Shown: one piece after another, positions 44,598 through 52,564 of the stretch
Layout of the letters: each line of letters starts with the position of its first letter
Position numbering within the stretch: position 1 is the stretch's first letter
Assembly: GCA_017302795.1 (NCBI GenBank)
Contig: JAFLCB010000002.1
Coordinates: forward strand, 124,001-188,000
From: Deltaproteobacteria bacterium
GTDB lineage: Bacteria > Bdellovibrionota > Bdellovibrionia > Bdellovibrionales > JAMPXM01
Length of the DNA: 64,000 nt
Reading direction: 5' to 3'
The notes under the pieces: generated by a model
Told to the model about the DNA's origin: nothing
Databases searched by the model: none
Seen by the model: only the letters and a program-made list of their open reading frames with translations
Made by a program: the position numbers and the translations under genes

Positions 44598-45089
44598 TTA
44601 TTCGCCGGCAGTTCCTGGCGTATCGGCGACGACGACGGTTACTTCAATTGTTTTCGAAAGCTTGGGTCCGTAGGAACGGTGGGCCCCATCCGCAAACTGT
44701 AAAGTCAGTTTATGTTTCCCCGGTGCAAGCGTCAGTTCGGTTTCAGTTTGGCCTTTACCGAAATGAATGTGTTGCGCGTCCACCGGAACAACTTTGCCTT
44801 CTTCGACAGGACCGCCGTTGATGACGAGGTGGTGATGACCTTTCCCCTTTTCCAATTCGCCAAGTGGCCCGATCTTATAGCCCACAACATTCATCCGAAC
44901 TTTGAATTTCTCAGAAACGACTGCCCCGTTTGTGGGCTCAAGAAATTCGACTCGCGCGGTTACGGCTTTAGGCGCCGGAGCGGTGTTTTGTTTTACAGAT
45001 CGCGCATGGCTGATCTCCGCCATTGGCGATATTAGCAGAGAAACCGAGCAAGCTAAAAATGCAGCACTAACAATTCGGTTTTTAATCAT
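44598..45089 (-). CDS. DUF4399 periplasmic protein
   Basis: A 163-residue exported protein with a signal peptide followed by a DUF4399 domain: VEFLEPTNGAVVSEKFKVRM, GKGHHHLVINGGPVEEGKVV, QHIHFGKGQTETELTLAPGK and LTLQFADGAHRSYGP. The His-rich GHHHL and HIHFG segments are typical of the family and could bind metal. Role unknown. It is convergent with rfaE2. Confidence 0.88.
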   Translation of the reverse strand: MIKNRIVSAAFLACSVSLLISPMAEISHARSVKQNTAPAPKAVTARVEFLEPTNGAVVSEKFKVRMNVVGYKIGPLGELEKGKGHHHLVINGGPVEEGKVVPVDAQHIHFGKGQTETELTLAPGKHKLTLQFADGAHRSYGPKLSKTIEVTVVVADTPGTAGE

Positions 45090-45100
45090 GGAAATTCCTC

Positions 45101-45847
45101 CTAAAATCGAAGCCCAAGTTTACCACTTAAAACGCTTTGAGTGTATCGATCTAGTTGGATTGCAATAAACACTGAACCGACGCGAATCGTGCCGCCCGCG
45201 AGAGTGTGAAGCGTGCTGACGGTCTCGTACTCAAGAAGCTGGGTGTCTGTAACACCTGAGGCGCCGCCTACAAAACTGCCGACAGATTGTATGGCGCCAA
45301 CGCCAGCGTAAAGCGCCACTTCGTTCACATTGATTCCGCCCATCAAATCGACGCCGTAGGTCCGGGTCGCCATTTGATTGCTGATATTTCCGGTATTGAT
45401 GTGCGCGACGACGCTTGCAGAAAGCGGTAGTGAGGAGGCTTCAAAAAAGCTCCACCGTAATATCCCACCAAATTGCGAGAGTTCATTGCGTTGATTGTAG
45501 GGAATAAAGTGAATAAAAAAATCGAGATTCGAGTAAAGGCCTTTTCCCACAGAAAATTTCGGCACTGTCACATCTGACTGGGCCGCGACAAGCCGGTTAC
45601 CCAGCCGAGCGAGGTCCTCAGTGGGTATAGTTTCAAGGGAAAGGCCAAACTCGAGGCCGTTATAACCGCCCAGAGCATAGGGATCGGAAAGAGTTTTTGC
45701 AGCCGTTCCGAACCCGATCAATCGAAGCGCCTCTTTGCGATCCGATGAGGATAAATTCTGAGGCAATAGCAGAGAGGCCGTCGCCGCGGAGGCGAAAAAA
45801 AACGAGATGGCAAAGAGGGCCAGAGTTTTGGAAACGGCGCTAAGCAT
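45101..45847 (-). CDS. probable outer-membrane beta-barrel protein
   Basis: A 248-residue protein with a signal peptide (LALFAISFFFASAATAS). Repeated amphipathic strands (GLYSNLDFFIHFIP, GGILRWSFFEASSLPLSASV, LMGGINVNEVALYAGVGA, GTIRVGSVFIAIQLDRYT) end in SGKLGLRF, with a terminal Phe as required by the barrel-assembly machinery. I do not recognise its family. It lies 11 bases upstream of the DUF4399 gene in the same direction. Confidence 0.75.
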   Translation of the reverse strand: MLSAVSKTLALFAISFFFASAATASLLLPQNLSSSDRKEALRLIGFGTAAKTLSDPYALGGYNGLEFGLSLETIPTEDLARLGNRLVAAQSDVTVPKFSVGKGLYSNLDFFIHFIPYNQRNELSQFGGILRWSFFEASSLPLSASVVAHINTGNISNQMATRTYGVDLMGGINVNEVALYAGVGAIQSVGSFVGGASGVTDTQLLEYETVSTLHTLAGGTIRVGSVFIAIQLDRYTQSVLSGKLGLRF

Positions 45848-45904
45848 CTTTGAAGTTTGAGCGGCTTGTCGGATTTTGTCGACCGCCCGAGCATACCTCC
45901 TGCA

Positions 45905-45931
45905 TTATTGAAACGCGCCGCGTTTCAATAA
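45905..45931. repeat. perfect 13-base-arm palindrome
   Basis: Arms TTATTGAAACGCG and CGCGTTTCAATAA flank a single C. It lies between the barrel gene (its promoter side) and the end of the next minus-strand gene, 21 bases from that stop codon. Neither side is followed by a clean T run, so it could be an operator or a weak bidirectional terminator. Its core ACGCG-C-CGCGT recurs elsewhere in the window. Confidence 0.7.
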
Positions 45932-45952
45932 AGTAAGAGGGTCATCCTGGTT

Positions 45953-47158
45953 TTAGGTGCCGGTGATGACTTGAACTTGGCGCAGAGCCTGGGAAGCTTC
46001 CTGACGAATGTTGGAATCGTCTGAGGTCTGTGCAATGCGGTTGAGCGCGGGGACGAGTGGATTGAACTGACGCACAACACTCGGCGGAGTCGCCGCCGGT
46101 TTGGGAGGCGTTGGTGAACCACTGCCTCCGCTTGACGAAACGTTTCCGGAATAAAAATCAGCCGATAAATGAATCAGTCGTAGGGCTTCGAAGAGAACGT
46201 TAGTATCAACGCTCGAGGAATTTCCTGAACCCGCACTTGAGATCAGGCTTGCCAAATAGCGCAAGTTTTCCAGTCGAGAATAATTTTTAAGATGGTTCCG
46301 CGATTGAATCTTCAAAGGAGAAGTTTCGGAGATCGAGAAGTTAGTCGATTGAAGCATCAGAAAGCTTTTAAGACTTGGATATGAGCCCAGTGCTAAAACC
46401 GCATGCTCTTGCATCTTGCCGCGCGAATCCGCGAGCATTTCCGCAATCACATCATGGAAAATAGACGGATCCATTCGACGTTGCTGAACAGCTTCGACCA
46501 TTTTCATTGTGCGCTCGTAACTTGGTTCAGGCATGATGTAGGCAATCCAGTCCTCGAGGGTCTCTGGATCGTTGGACTCGTCAACTTGTTTGGCGCCGGG
46601 TCCTGTCGATCGAACAATTGATCGGACACTTGAGGGGCCCATGCCTCCCGGGGAAATATCGTTATCTTTTTCAGAGTCATCGTCTGAATCGCCTGTCACT
46701 GTGACGTCGGAGCCATTTTGTTTTTCTGCTGTTTTTTTCTTTTTCTTCTTTTTCTTCTTTTTTGCGTCCTCAGCTTTTTTCTTTTCTGCTTCAGCCGTGT
46801 TTATTTTCAACGGGTTCGCCAAGTTAGCGGCTGCTGGAGTTGCAGCCGGTAAAGGTGCGGCGTCGATATCAGCGTCCAAGCCGGCAATGCGATCGTTTGC
46901 AAGTCGGCCGCCCGAAAGGCGACCCTGAAGCCGCGCGCGGGCTCGATCGGCCGCCAGCATTTGCGAAATCCCTCGGCGATTGCGACTGCCAAGTTCTGGA
47001 GAGCTTTCGTCTTCGAGAGACGCGAAGCCAAAGAGACCTGAGCGATGGCGTGCACCGGCAGCTGTCGTGCTGCGCGACGTTTTCATCGCTTCGATCATCA
47101 GGCCAAGACTGATCACGATGATCGCGGCTAGCCACAATGTTCGGTTTCGGTTGCTCAT
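45953..47158 (-). CDS. membrane-anchored protein with poly-lysine tract and helical repeats, unknown
   Basis: A 401-residue protein with one N-terminal membrane segment (WLAAIIVISLGLMIEAM). Residues about 120-145 are a lysine block (ten consecutive Lys preceded by AEKKKAEDA), then an acidic SDDDSEKDND stretch, making a strongly charged linker. The C-terminal half contains HEAT-like helices (FHDVIAEMLADSRGKMQEHA, VLALGSYPSLKSFLML, LVPALNRIAQTSDDSNIRQE). Function unknown. The A-rich lysine codons include a run of seven A. It is monocistronic with a 359-base upstream gap. Confidence 0.7.
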   Translation of the reverse strand: MSNRNRTLWLAAIIVISLGLMIEAMKTSRSTTAAGARHRSGLFGFASLEDESSPELGSRNRRGISQMLAADRARARLQGRLSGGRLANDRIAGLDADIDAAPLPAATPAAANLANPLKINTAEAEKKKAEDAKKKKKKKKKKTAEKQNGSDVTVTGDSDDDSEKDNDISPGGMGPSSVRSIVRSTGPGAKQVDESNDPETLEDWIAYIMPEPSYERTMKMVEAVQQRRMDPSIFHDVIAEMLADSRGKMQEHAVLALGSYPSLKSFLMLQSTNFSISETSPLKIQSRNHLKNYSRLENLRYLASLISSAGSGNSSSVDTNVLFEALRLIHLSADFYSGNVSSSGGSGSPTPPKPAATPPSVVRQFNPLVPALNRIAQTSDDSNIRQEASQALRQVQVITGT

Positions 47159-47517
47159 CGGAATCCTCCAACTTGCTAGTAATGCAAGAACCTATAGCGT
47201 GACGAAACCCTCCCTGAATCCCGAATTTCGACCCACGGTCATCATCGCAAGAGATAGTAATTATTGAATAAATCGGAATAAGGCGGTTGGGGTCAGGGCG
47301 CCATGAATAATCAACTCGAGTGAAAAACATTTCGACAGGAGCGCCAAAGCGCGCCTCGCTCACTAGGTCAAAAATGTGCAACGCATTTGCCGCGGCCCGA
47401 TTCTTTGCTCGACTGGTCCACGAGCGCTTAATATGCTTTTGGAATGAAGCTCTTTCTTGCGCCGATCTTCGGTGGTAGCCGAACGATTGAGTTATGCAAA
47501 TCACTCGAGGATATTTG
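47159..47517. other. divergent intergenic region upstream of meaB
   Basis: Divergent gap between the poly-lysine protein and the MeaB gene. It must hold both promoters, but I see no clear sigma-28, sigma-54 or strong sigma-70 site and no riboswitch. If the ATG at 47494 is the true MeaB start the gap is 24 bases shorter. Confidence 0.4.
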
Positions 47518-48435
47518 ATGAAGGATTTGCGTGAGCTCATCGAAAATACAGCAGCAGGTGATCGAATGGCGCTGGCGAGATTGCTCACGCAGCTCGAGCG
47601 GCGCGGTCCTCGTATTGTGGGCGAAGCGACAGAACTTCTCGTGCCGGCCGAGTCGGCATTTCGAATTGGAATTACGGGGCCGCCAGGCGCGGGGAAATCC
47701 ACTTTAATTTCGAAACTGATTGGCGAATGGCGCAGCCGTGGAAAAACCGTCGCGGTTCTTGCGGTGGATCCTTCGAGTCCCTTTACTCAGGGGGCGATCT
47801 TGGGCGACCGAATTCGCTACTCCGATCACGTTTTGGATCGAGGCGTTTTTATTCGGTCGCTCGGTTCCCGCGGCTCATTGGGGGGGTTAAGTGCTTCCGC
47901 CTGGCTGATGGTCCGCGCTTTTGATTTGGCGAAGTTCGATATCGTTTTGATGGAAACGGTTGGTGTCGGGCAGACGGAGCTTGAAATCATGAATGTCGCC
48001 GATCACGTTTCCGTTGTTTTGACCCCCGAGTCGGGCGACGGAATTCAAGGCATGAAGGCCGGCCTCATGGAAATCGCGAACCTTTTTGTCGTGAACAAAT
48101 CCGATCGCCCGGGTGCGGATGTTTTTGCTAGAGAGATTGAAGCGGCTGTCGAACTCGATCCACGCTCTATGGGACCAGATGCTCCGCGGGTTTTAAAAAT
48201 TTCCGCGTTGAATGGTTCTGGTGTGAGCGAATTGGTTGAATTGATCGAGGGCAAACGCACCGCAGTGAGTGCCGCCGGGGGATGGCGCAGCGATCGACAA
48301 TCTGCGGGACGCTTAAAGGCTGAAGCAAAGGCCATGCTGATGATTGACGCCGAACGAGCAGCGGAACTTCGCGCATCTCAAATTCATACACCTTGCGACC
48401 TCGGGAATTTGTTCCGAACATTTTCTGAATCATAA
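47518..48435 (+). CDS. meaB: MeaB/ArgK family G-protein chaperone
   Basis: P-loop GTPase that protects and reactivates methylmalonyl-CoA mutase, a B12 enzyme. Start chosen at ATG 47518 with GAGGA 8 bases upstream; ATG 47494 would add 8 residues. Motifs: GITGPPGAGKSTLISKL (Walker A), VDPSSPFTQGAILGDRIR, METVGVGQTELEIM (Walker B/switch), and NKSDRPGAD (guanine specificity). The mutase itself is not in the window. Confidence 0.93.
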   Translation: MKDLRELIENTAAGDRMALARLLTQLERRGPRIVGEATELLVPAESAFRIGITGPPGAGKSTLISKLIGEWRSRGKTVAVLAVDPSSPFTQGAILGDRIRYSDHVLDRGVFIRSLGSRGSLGGLSASAWLMVRAFDLAKFDIVLMETVGVGQTELEIMNVADHVSVVLTPESGDGIQGMKAGLMEIANLFVVNKSDRPGADVFAREIEAAVELDPRSMGPDAPRVLKISALNGSGVSELVELIEGKRTAVSAAGGWRSDRQSAGRLKAEAKAMLMIDAERAAELRASQIHTPCDLGNLFRTFSES

Positions 48436-48468
48436 GATCTTTTGTTCCGGTAGACTTGAATCCGAATT

Positions 48469-49059
48469 ATGAAAGTTTCTCCGGCTCCTTTTGAGGCACC
48501 CATCGGATCATCAGCGAGAGGCAGCGCCTCCGATGGTTTAACACGCCCAGCTTCAGAAAAAGCTTCTCTACATTTAGTTTCAGCCCCGGCGGGCAATTCC
48601 AGCGTTAAGGCGGGATTGGATGCTGCGACGAGGGATGCGCTGTTGCGTTTGGCTAACCTCGCGAAAGAAAAAGACGGCGAAAGAGAAAAAGAAAAGGAAA
48701 AATCGAGCGAGCGACCGGGGAAAAAGGTCATTTCAGCCAATGATGTCATTGCGAATGATGTCATCGCGATCGAGGCCATCAAAGATTTCCAGACGGCACC
48801 GATCGCTATGGCCGCCAACGAATCGGCGTTAGCAGTCTTGGAACGCGTGCGAATGAAATTTGAAGCTGCGCGCAAACAATTTGGGCGACAGGTTTACCGC
48901 GAGGCTGTGAAGCGGCAAGCGTTGGTTGAGCTTGAGAAAGAATTTAATCTGGATTTGAATGTAGAGGAGCTTGAGAATTTTTCGAATGCGCAAGATCGGT
49001 CGGCGAGCACGGAAGACGCATTTGGCTTTTATAGCGTTGGGCTAAAGCGAGTTGCCTAA
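48469..49059 (+). CDS. unrecognised cytoplasmic protein
   Basis: A 196-residue protein without signal peptide or membrane segment. The first 95 residues are Ser/Ala/Lys/Glu-rich and probably disordered, with a charged block (EKDGEREKEKEKSSERPG). The C-terminal part is helical (AVLERVRMKFEAARKQFGRQ, REAVKRQALVELEKEFNLDL). Its stop overlaps or nearly abuts the PilZ gene, 28 bases before the preferred start there, so the two may be co-expressed. Function unknown. Confidence 0.65.
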   Translation: MKVSPAPFEAPIGSSARGSASDGLTRPASEKASLHLVSAPAGNSSVKAGLDAATRDALLRLANLAKEKDGEREKEKEKSSERPGKKVISANDVIANDVIAIEAIKDFQTAPIAMAANESALAVLERVRMKFEAARKQFGRQVYREAVKRQALVELEKEFNLDLNVEELENFSNAQDRSASTEDAFGFYSVGLKRVA

Positions 49060-49087
49060 GCAACTATTAAGGATGAGGGAGCGAGTA

Positions 49088-49819
49088 ATGAGTGATTTCG
49101 CGGCGGTCACTTCGCCAGACGAAATTTCCCGTATTCTAAAAATCGCACAAGCCGATCAGGCCGAAATTCACTGCGAAGTTTCGCGCGGGAAAAGCATTGC
49201 TTTAGAAATTCGTGGGCTTCACGACTCCAATCTCGTTTTAGGGCTGAAGAAGCAAGCCGGAACCGTTGCTCCACTTTTGAATGCAGTGTTTTCCGGAGGC
49301 CTTAAGGCCGGTGTCCCAATGGAGATCGTGATTAGCTTGGTCGATGGACAATATGCCATTCGCGATGTTGTTACAGATGTTTCGATGACGACGTTCACTT
49401 TGAATGCTGGCCAATCGCTCTTGAAGCTGCAGCGACGCAGTGATTTTCGTGTCGGTGTTCGCCCTGACGATTTACGGTTTAAGACGAAGATAAATGGCGT
49501 AGACGCGAGCCTATTGCTGTTAGATCTCTCGGCTGGAGGTATGCGGGTTCTTTGGCCACTGCCGTTCGGCCCTGCCACAGAGGGAGCTGTTTTGGCTGGC
49601 AGGCTTTATCTTTCTCCTCCTTCCGAACGCGGTTCCGAATCTGAAAAGTCGGCCGACGTATCGGCGGTGATTATTCGCGATCACGGAGCCGAAAGTCAGA
49701 CTCGCCCCCAGGACGGACGTGCAGTCAGTTTTAAGTTTCAAAATCTGGGGCTCGATGACGCTCGAACCGTTTTGTTCGCGTGCCTTTCTGTGCATCGATC
49801 TCGCTACGGCTCAAGATGA
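49088..49819 (+). CDS. PilZ-domain c-di-GMP-binding protein
   Basis: The product is 243 residues from ATG 49088 with GAGGGAG about 7 bases upstream. The N-terminal half (about 1-105) resembles the YcgR flagellar-brake beta domain. The PilZ domain begins with the c-di-GMP-binding Arg motif LQRRSDFRV and contains DLSAGGMRV, the second conserved motif (D-x-S-x-x-G). It lies just upstream of the first flagellin, so a role in coupling c-di-GMP to flagellar motility is plausible. The C-terminal 40 residues are variable. Confidence 0.85.
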   Translation: MSDFAAVTSPDEISRILKIAQADQAEIHCEVSRGKSIALEIRGLHDSNLVLGLKKQAGTVAPLLNAVFSGGLKAGVPMEIVISLVDGQYAIRDVVTDVSMTTFTLNAGQSLLKLQRRSDFRVGVRPDDLRFKTKINGVDASLLLLDLSAGGMRVLWPLPFGPATEGAVLAGRLYLSPPSERGSESEKSADVSAVIIRDHGAESQTRPQDGRAVSFKFQNLGLDDARTVLFACLSVHRSRYGSR

Positions 49820-49852
49820 GACTGTTTCATAAAAGATGAGTATTTTCATAAA

Positions 49853-49871
49853 TATTACGCGGCGCGTAATA
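49853..49871. repeat. perfect palindrome upstream of flagellin 1 promoter
   Basis: Arms TATTACGCG and CGCGTAATA around a single G, immediately upstream (7 bases) of the sigma-28 -35 element of flagellin 1. A regulator-binding site is the simplest reading. It shares the ACGCG-n-CGCG core with several other intergenic sites. Confidence 0.7.
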
Positions 49872-49877
49872 AATACC

Positions 49878-49904
49878 TAAAGTTATGACGCGTCGCGCCG
49901 AAAA
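49878..49904 (+). promoter_or_regulatory. sigma-28 type promoter of flagellin 1
   Basis: TAAAGTTA-N11-GCCGAAAA differs from the enterobacterial FliA consensus (TAAAGTTT-N11-GCCGATAA) at two positions, with exact spacing. The spacer contains ACGCG-T-CGCG. Transcription would start near 49911, giving a leader of about 215 bases. Confidence 0.85.
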
Positions 49905-49971
49905 CGTATATGACTGCTGAAGCGTTGGCTTCATACGAGTGCGACGGACCCCAAGGGTCCTGTTTGCGCCG

Positions 49972-49989
49972 GACTCCACGGATGGAGTC
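49972..49989 (+). promoter_or_regulatory. hairpin with ACGGAT hexaloop, probable CsrA site
   Basis: GACTCC (49972-49977) pairs with GGAGTC (49984-49989) and presents the hexaloop ACGGAT, the A-N-G-G-A-N loop preferred by CsrA/RsmE. It lies in the predicted leader of flagellin 1. A second hairpin, GGACCC/GGGTCC (49946-49960), precedes it, and the ribosome binding site (TTGGAGG, about 50110-50116) contains another GGA. A T6 run at 49996 could alternatively make this hairpin a leader terminator. Confidence 0.55.
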
Positions 49990-50124
49990 TTCGATTTTTT
50001 CGGACCTAAATGAGGGGGCGGGGGGTACCGCCTTCTAACAACGGTCTGCTTGAGAGTCGTGACAAACGGGATCTACCCCGTGAGATGTGGGTCGCGTCTT
50101 CCAACAATTTTGGAGGGGGCGAGT

Positions 50125-50955
50125 ATGGGACTGCGGATTGGGACGAACGTGGCTGCAATTGCGGCCGCCCGCAATCTTGAAAAAAACAGTGGTCGCTTAG
50201 AGCGATCGTACCAGCGGCTGGCATCGGGCAATCGTATTGTCCGTCCTGGGGATGATGCCGCCGGTTATGCGATTTCTGAACAGCTTCGCGGGCAAGAGCG
50301 GGGGCTCTTGCAGGCGAGGCGCAATGCTGACAACGCGATTGGCCTCATTCAAGTCGCCGAAGGCGGCCTTTCCGAACAAAACAACATTGTCGTTAGACTT
50401 CGCGAAATCGCCGTTCAGGCGGCGAGCGATACCGTAGGCGATAGCGAGCGTGAATTCCTCGATGTTGAATTCCAACAACTCGTTCAAGAAGCAGATCGAA
50501 TTGCGCAAGCGACGCGCTTTGGACAAAAGCAATTGTTAGTTGGAACCAACGAAGAATTTGAATTTTTCCTAGGGACAAGTGGTGATCCAAAGACCGATGT
50601 CATCAGTTACAAATTAGATACTGACACGCGGGCGGATTCTTTGGGTTTAAGTGGGCTGGCAGTCAGCGACCAAGATGAAGCGCAAACAGTGCTCGAGAAT
50701 CTTGATGAATCACTAGTGACTCTAGCGAACGCGCGCGCAGGTTTCGGATCTATTCAGGGCCGCTTGGAAATCGCTGGCAATAACTTGGATGTGCAAAGGG
50801 AAAACGTTTTGTCCGCGCGGTCTCGAATTGCCGATACAGATGTCGCAAGCGAGTCAGCCGAACTGGCCCAGGCCCAAGTGCTGCAGGAATTCGGCGTTGC
50901 GGTATTGGCGCAGGCCAACCAGAATCCTGGCCGCGCTATGAAACTCTTGCTTTGA
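50125..50955 (+). CDS. fliC: flagellin 1
   Basis: Filament subunit, 276 residues from ATG 50125 (MGLRIGTNVAAIAAARNLEK) with GGAGGGGG 8 bases upstream. It has the D0/D1 signatures RLASGNRIVRPGDDAAGYAI, LIQVAEGGLSEQNNIVVRLR, and the C-terminal RSRIADTDVASESAELAQAQ. There is almost no D2/D3 region, giving a thin, smooth filament subunit. It differs from the other two flagellins here in an Ala-rich N-terminus and in ending MKLLL. Confidence 0.96.
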   Translation: MGLRIGTNVAAIAAARNLEKNSGRLERSYQRLASGNRIVRPGDDAAGYAISEQLRGQERGLLQARRNADNAIGLIQVAEGGLSEQNNIVVRLREIAVQAASDTVGDSEREFLDVEFQQLVQEADRIAQATRFGQKQLLVGTNEEFEFFLGTSGDPKTDVISYKLDTDTRADSLGLSGLAVSDQDEAQTVLENLDESLVTLANARAGFGSIQGRLEIAGNNLDVQRENVLSARSRIADTDVASESAELAQAQVLQEFGVAVLAQANQNPGRAMKLLL

Positions 50956-50974
50956 TTCCTCCTGTCTGTCTGAC

Positions 50975-50997
50975 AAAGGTCCAGTACCTAGACCTTT
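50975..50997 (+). terminator. possible terminator of flagellin 1
   Basis: AAAGGTC (50975-50981) and GACCTTT (50991-50997) form a stem 20 bases after the stop codon. A T6 run follows only 16 bases later (51014-51020), so termination may be partial. Confidence 0.4.
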
Positions 50998-51052
50998 AGC
51001 GGGGTTCAAAAATATTTTTTCTCTTACCTTCCCATGTGTTTTCCAGCACAAG

Positions 51053-51063
51053 ACGCGTCGCGT
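51053..51063. repeat. ACGCG-T-CGCGT palindrome upstream of flagellin 2 promoter
   Basis: The 11-base palindromic core sits 24 bases before the -35 element of the flagellin 2 promoter. It matches the core found twice at the flagellin 1 promoter. Confidence 0.5.
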
Positions 51064-51087
51064 TGCGATCTGGACTCGACCAAGGTC

Positions 51088-51114
51088 TCAAGTCTGCTGG
51101 ACCAAAGCCGAGAA
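51088..51114 (+). promoter_or_regulatory. sigma-28 type promoter of flagellin 2
   Basis: TCAAGTCT-N11-GCCGAGAA matches the FliA consensus with exact spacing and three mismatches. It would give a leader of about 245 bases. That leader contains a long-range stem (GCCCGAG around 51208 with CTCGGGC around 51243) and several GGA triplets. Confidence 0.75.
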
Positions 51115-51364
51115 GTAGTACGTACGGAAAACACATTGGGGCAGTCGTAAGAAGAGCGTTTCAGCAGTCACTGTAAACACACTCCTTCGATAGTCCCGCG
51201 GGCCCGAGAGAAGCGGACAGTCACCCGCAACTTTCGGTCGCCCTCGGGCGTCCCACAAAAAATTTTGGAACTAAAGCAACGCGAGGGGGCTCGCATTGCT
51301 ACCCGCTTGTGATGGTCACATGCGGCTGTGGGATTGTCCGTCTGGACAAGAAAGAGTGGTACGT

Positions 51365-52192
51365 ATGGGCTTGAGAATTTCTACCAACGTTGCAGCGATT
51401 AATGCTCAACGACAGTTGGGAACACAACAGACACGCGGCGCACATGCTTTAGCAGCATTGTCGTCAGGTAGCCGGATTGTGAGCGCAGCAGACGATGCTG
51501 CCGGTCTCGCGATTTCGGAAAACATCAAAGGGCAGACTCGCGGTCTTGCGATGGCAAGGCAGAACGCCTTCAACGCTGTTTCCTTGGTGCAGGTGTCTGA
51601 AGGTGGTCTAAGTGAGATCAACAATATTTTGATTCGTCTTCGAGAGTTAGGTGTTCAAGCCGCTTCTGACAACATCGGTGACGAGGAACGTTCGTTCCTC
51701 GATCAAGAGGTTCAGCAGCTGGTTCTTGAGAGCGACCGAATTGCGAAGACGACCCGTTTTGGATCGAAGACGCTTCTTGATGGCACTGGCGAAGAACTAG
51801 AATTTCACGTCGGTCCTTTTGGTGGCGATGAAAACATCATCAACTACAAAATGACAGCCGATGCGACGACGGGGCGACTAGGTATCGACGGAGTTTCGGT
51901 CGCGGAAAAAACCGATGCCCGAAGTTTGTTGGGCTCGGTGGATGAAGCGTTAGTTGAGATCGGAAAGATGCGCGCCGACTTCGGTGCGGTCCAAAGTCGA
52001 TTGAATACAACGACGTCCAACCTCGACATTCAATACGAAAACTTATCGTCTGCTTATTCGCGGATCCGCGATGCTGACGTCGCGAAAGAAAGTGCTGAGC
52101 TCGCGTCGGCCCAAGTTCTTCAGCAAGCAGCGGTTTCGGTTATGGCGCAAGCCAACCAAATGCCGTCACAAGCTTTGCGTCTGATTTCATAA
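51365..52192 (+). CDS. fliC: flagellin 2
   Basis: Filament subunit, 275 residues from ATG 51365 (MGLRISTNVAAINAQRQLGT). Signatures: ALSSGSRIVSAADDAAGLAI, VQVSEGGLSEINNILIRLRE, and C-terminal SRIRDADVAKESAELASAQV with LQQAAVSVMAQANQMPSQAL. D2/D3 are absent. The ribosome binding site is weak (AGAAAGAG 7 or more bases upstream). It lies 409 bases after flagellin 1 and has its own promoter. Confidence 0.96.
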   Translation: MGLRISTNVAAINAQRQLGTQQTRGAHALAALSSGSRIVSAADDAAGLAISENIKGQTRGLAMARQNAFNAVSLVQVSEGGLSEINNILIRLRELGVQAASDNIGDEERSFLDQEVQQLVLESDRIAKTTRFGSKTLLDGTGEELEFHVGPFGGDENIINYKMTADATTGRLGIDGVSVAEKTDARSLLGSVDEALVEIGKMRADFGAVQSRLNTTTSNLDIQYENLSSAYSRIRDADVAKESAELASAQVLQQAAVSVMAQANQMPSQALRLIS

Positions 52193-52564
52193 AATAAACT
52201 GTGTGATAACTTTAGCCGGCGCACGTAAGAGCGCCGGTGAAAAGAAAAACACAAGGGAGGCCGGATGCAGGTGTCTCCCTTGGTCCCGAGCCCTTGTAAG
52301 CGGATAAAAGTCTTCATGAATGAGGCTTTTCTCCCGGGGCCCTGCGACCGTGTCACACAAAACAAAGCGTGTGTCGTCATCACGAAGTGACGCGACCGAC
52401 GAAAGTTTGGATGGTTTTGAAAACGCGGAATTAAAGAGGGAAAAATGACCGCAACTTCGAAGCGCGGGGCAGAAGTTTCGAAGTTAAGCGGAGAAGTTTA
52501 GAAATTAAAAAGTGAAATGCGATATTAGTGAGTCGTGGCCCACAGACGACGACTCTCAAGCCCA
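52193..52564 (+). other. structured non-coding stretch after flagellin 2
   Basis: No supported gene. Two hairpins are clear: CCGGCGC/GCGCCGG (52216-52237) and AAGGGAG/CTCCCTT (about 52252-52280), the latter with GGATG in its loop region. About seven GGA triplets occur in 370 bases, and a strong terminator closes the stretch. It could be a long 3' UTR or a separate small RNA. Confidence 0.4.

Noticed and set aside
46161-46168. Exact GCCGATAA sigma-28 -10 element
   Set aside because: It lies inside a coding region with no -35 half at the required distance, so it is a chance match.
46732-46746. Possible -1 programmed frameshift on A AAA AAC in the poly-lysine tract
   Set aside because: The seven-A run followed by C is present on the coding strand, but the reading frame there is AAA AAA ACA, so the heptamer is not in the frame needed for slippage.
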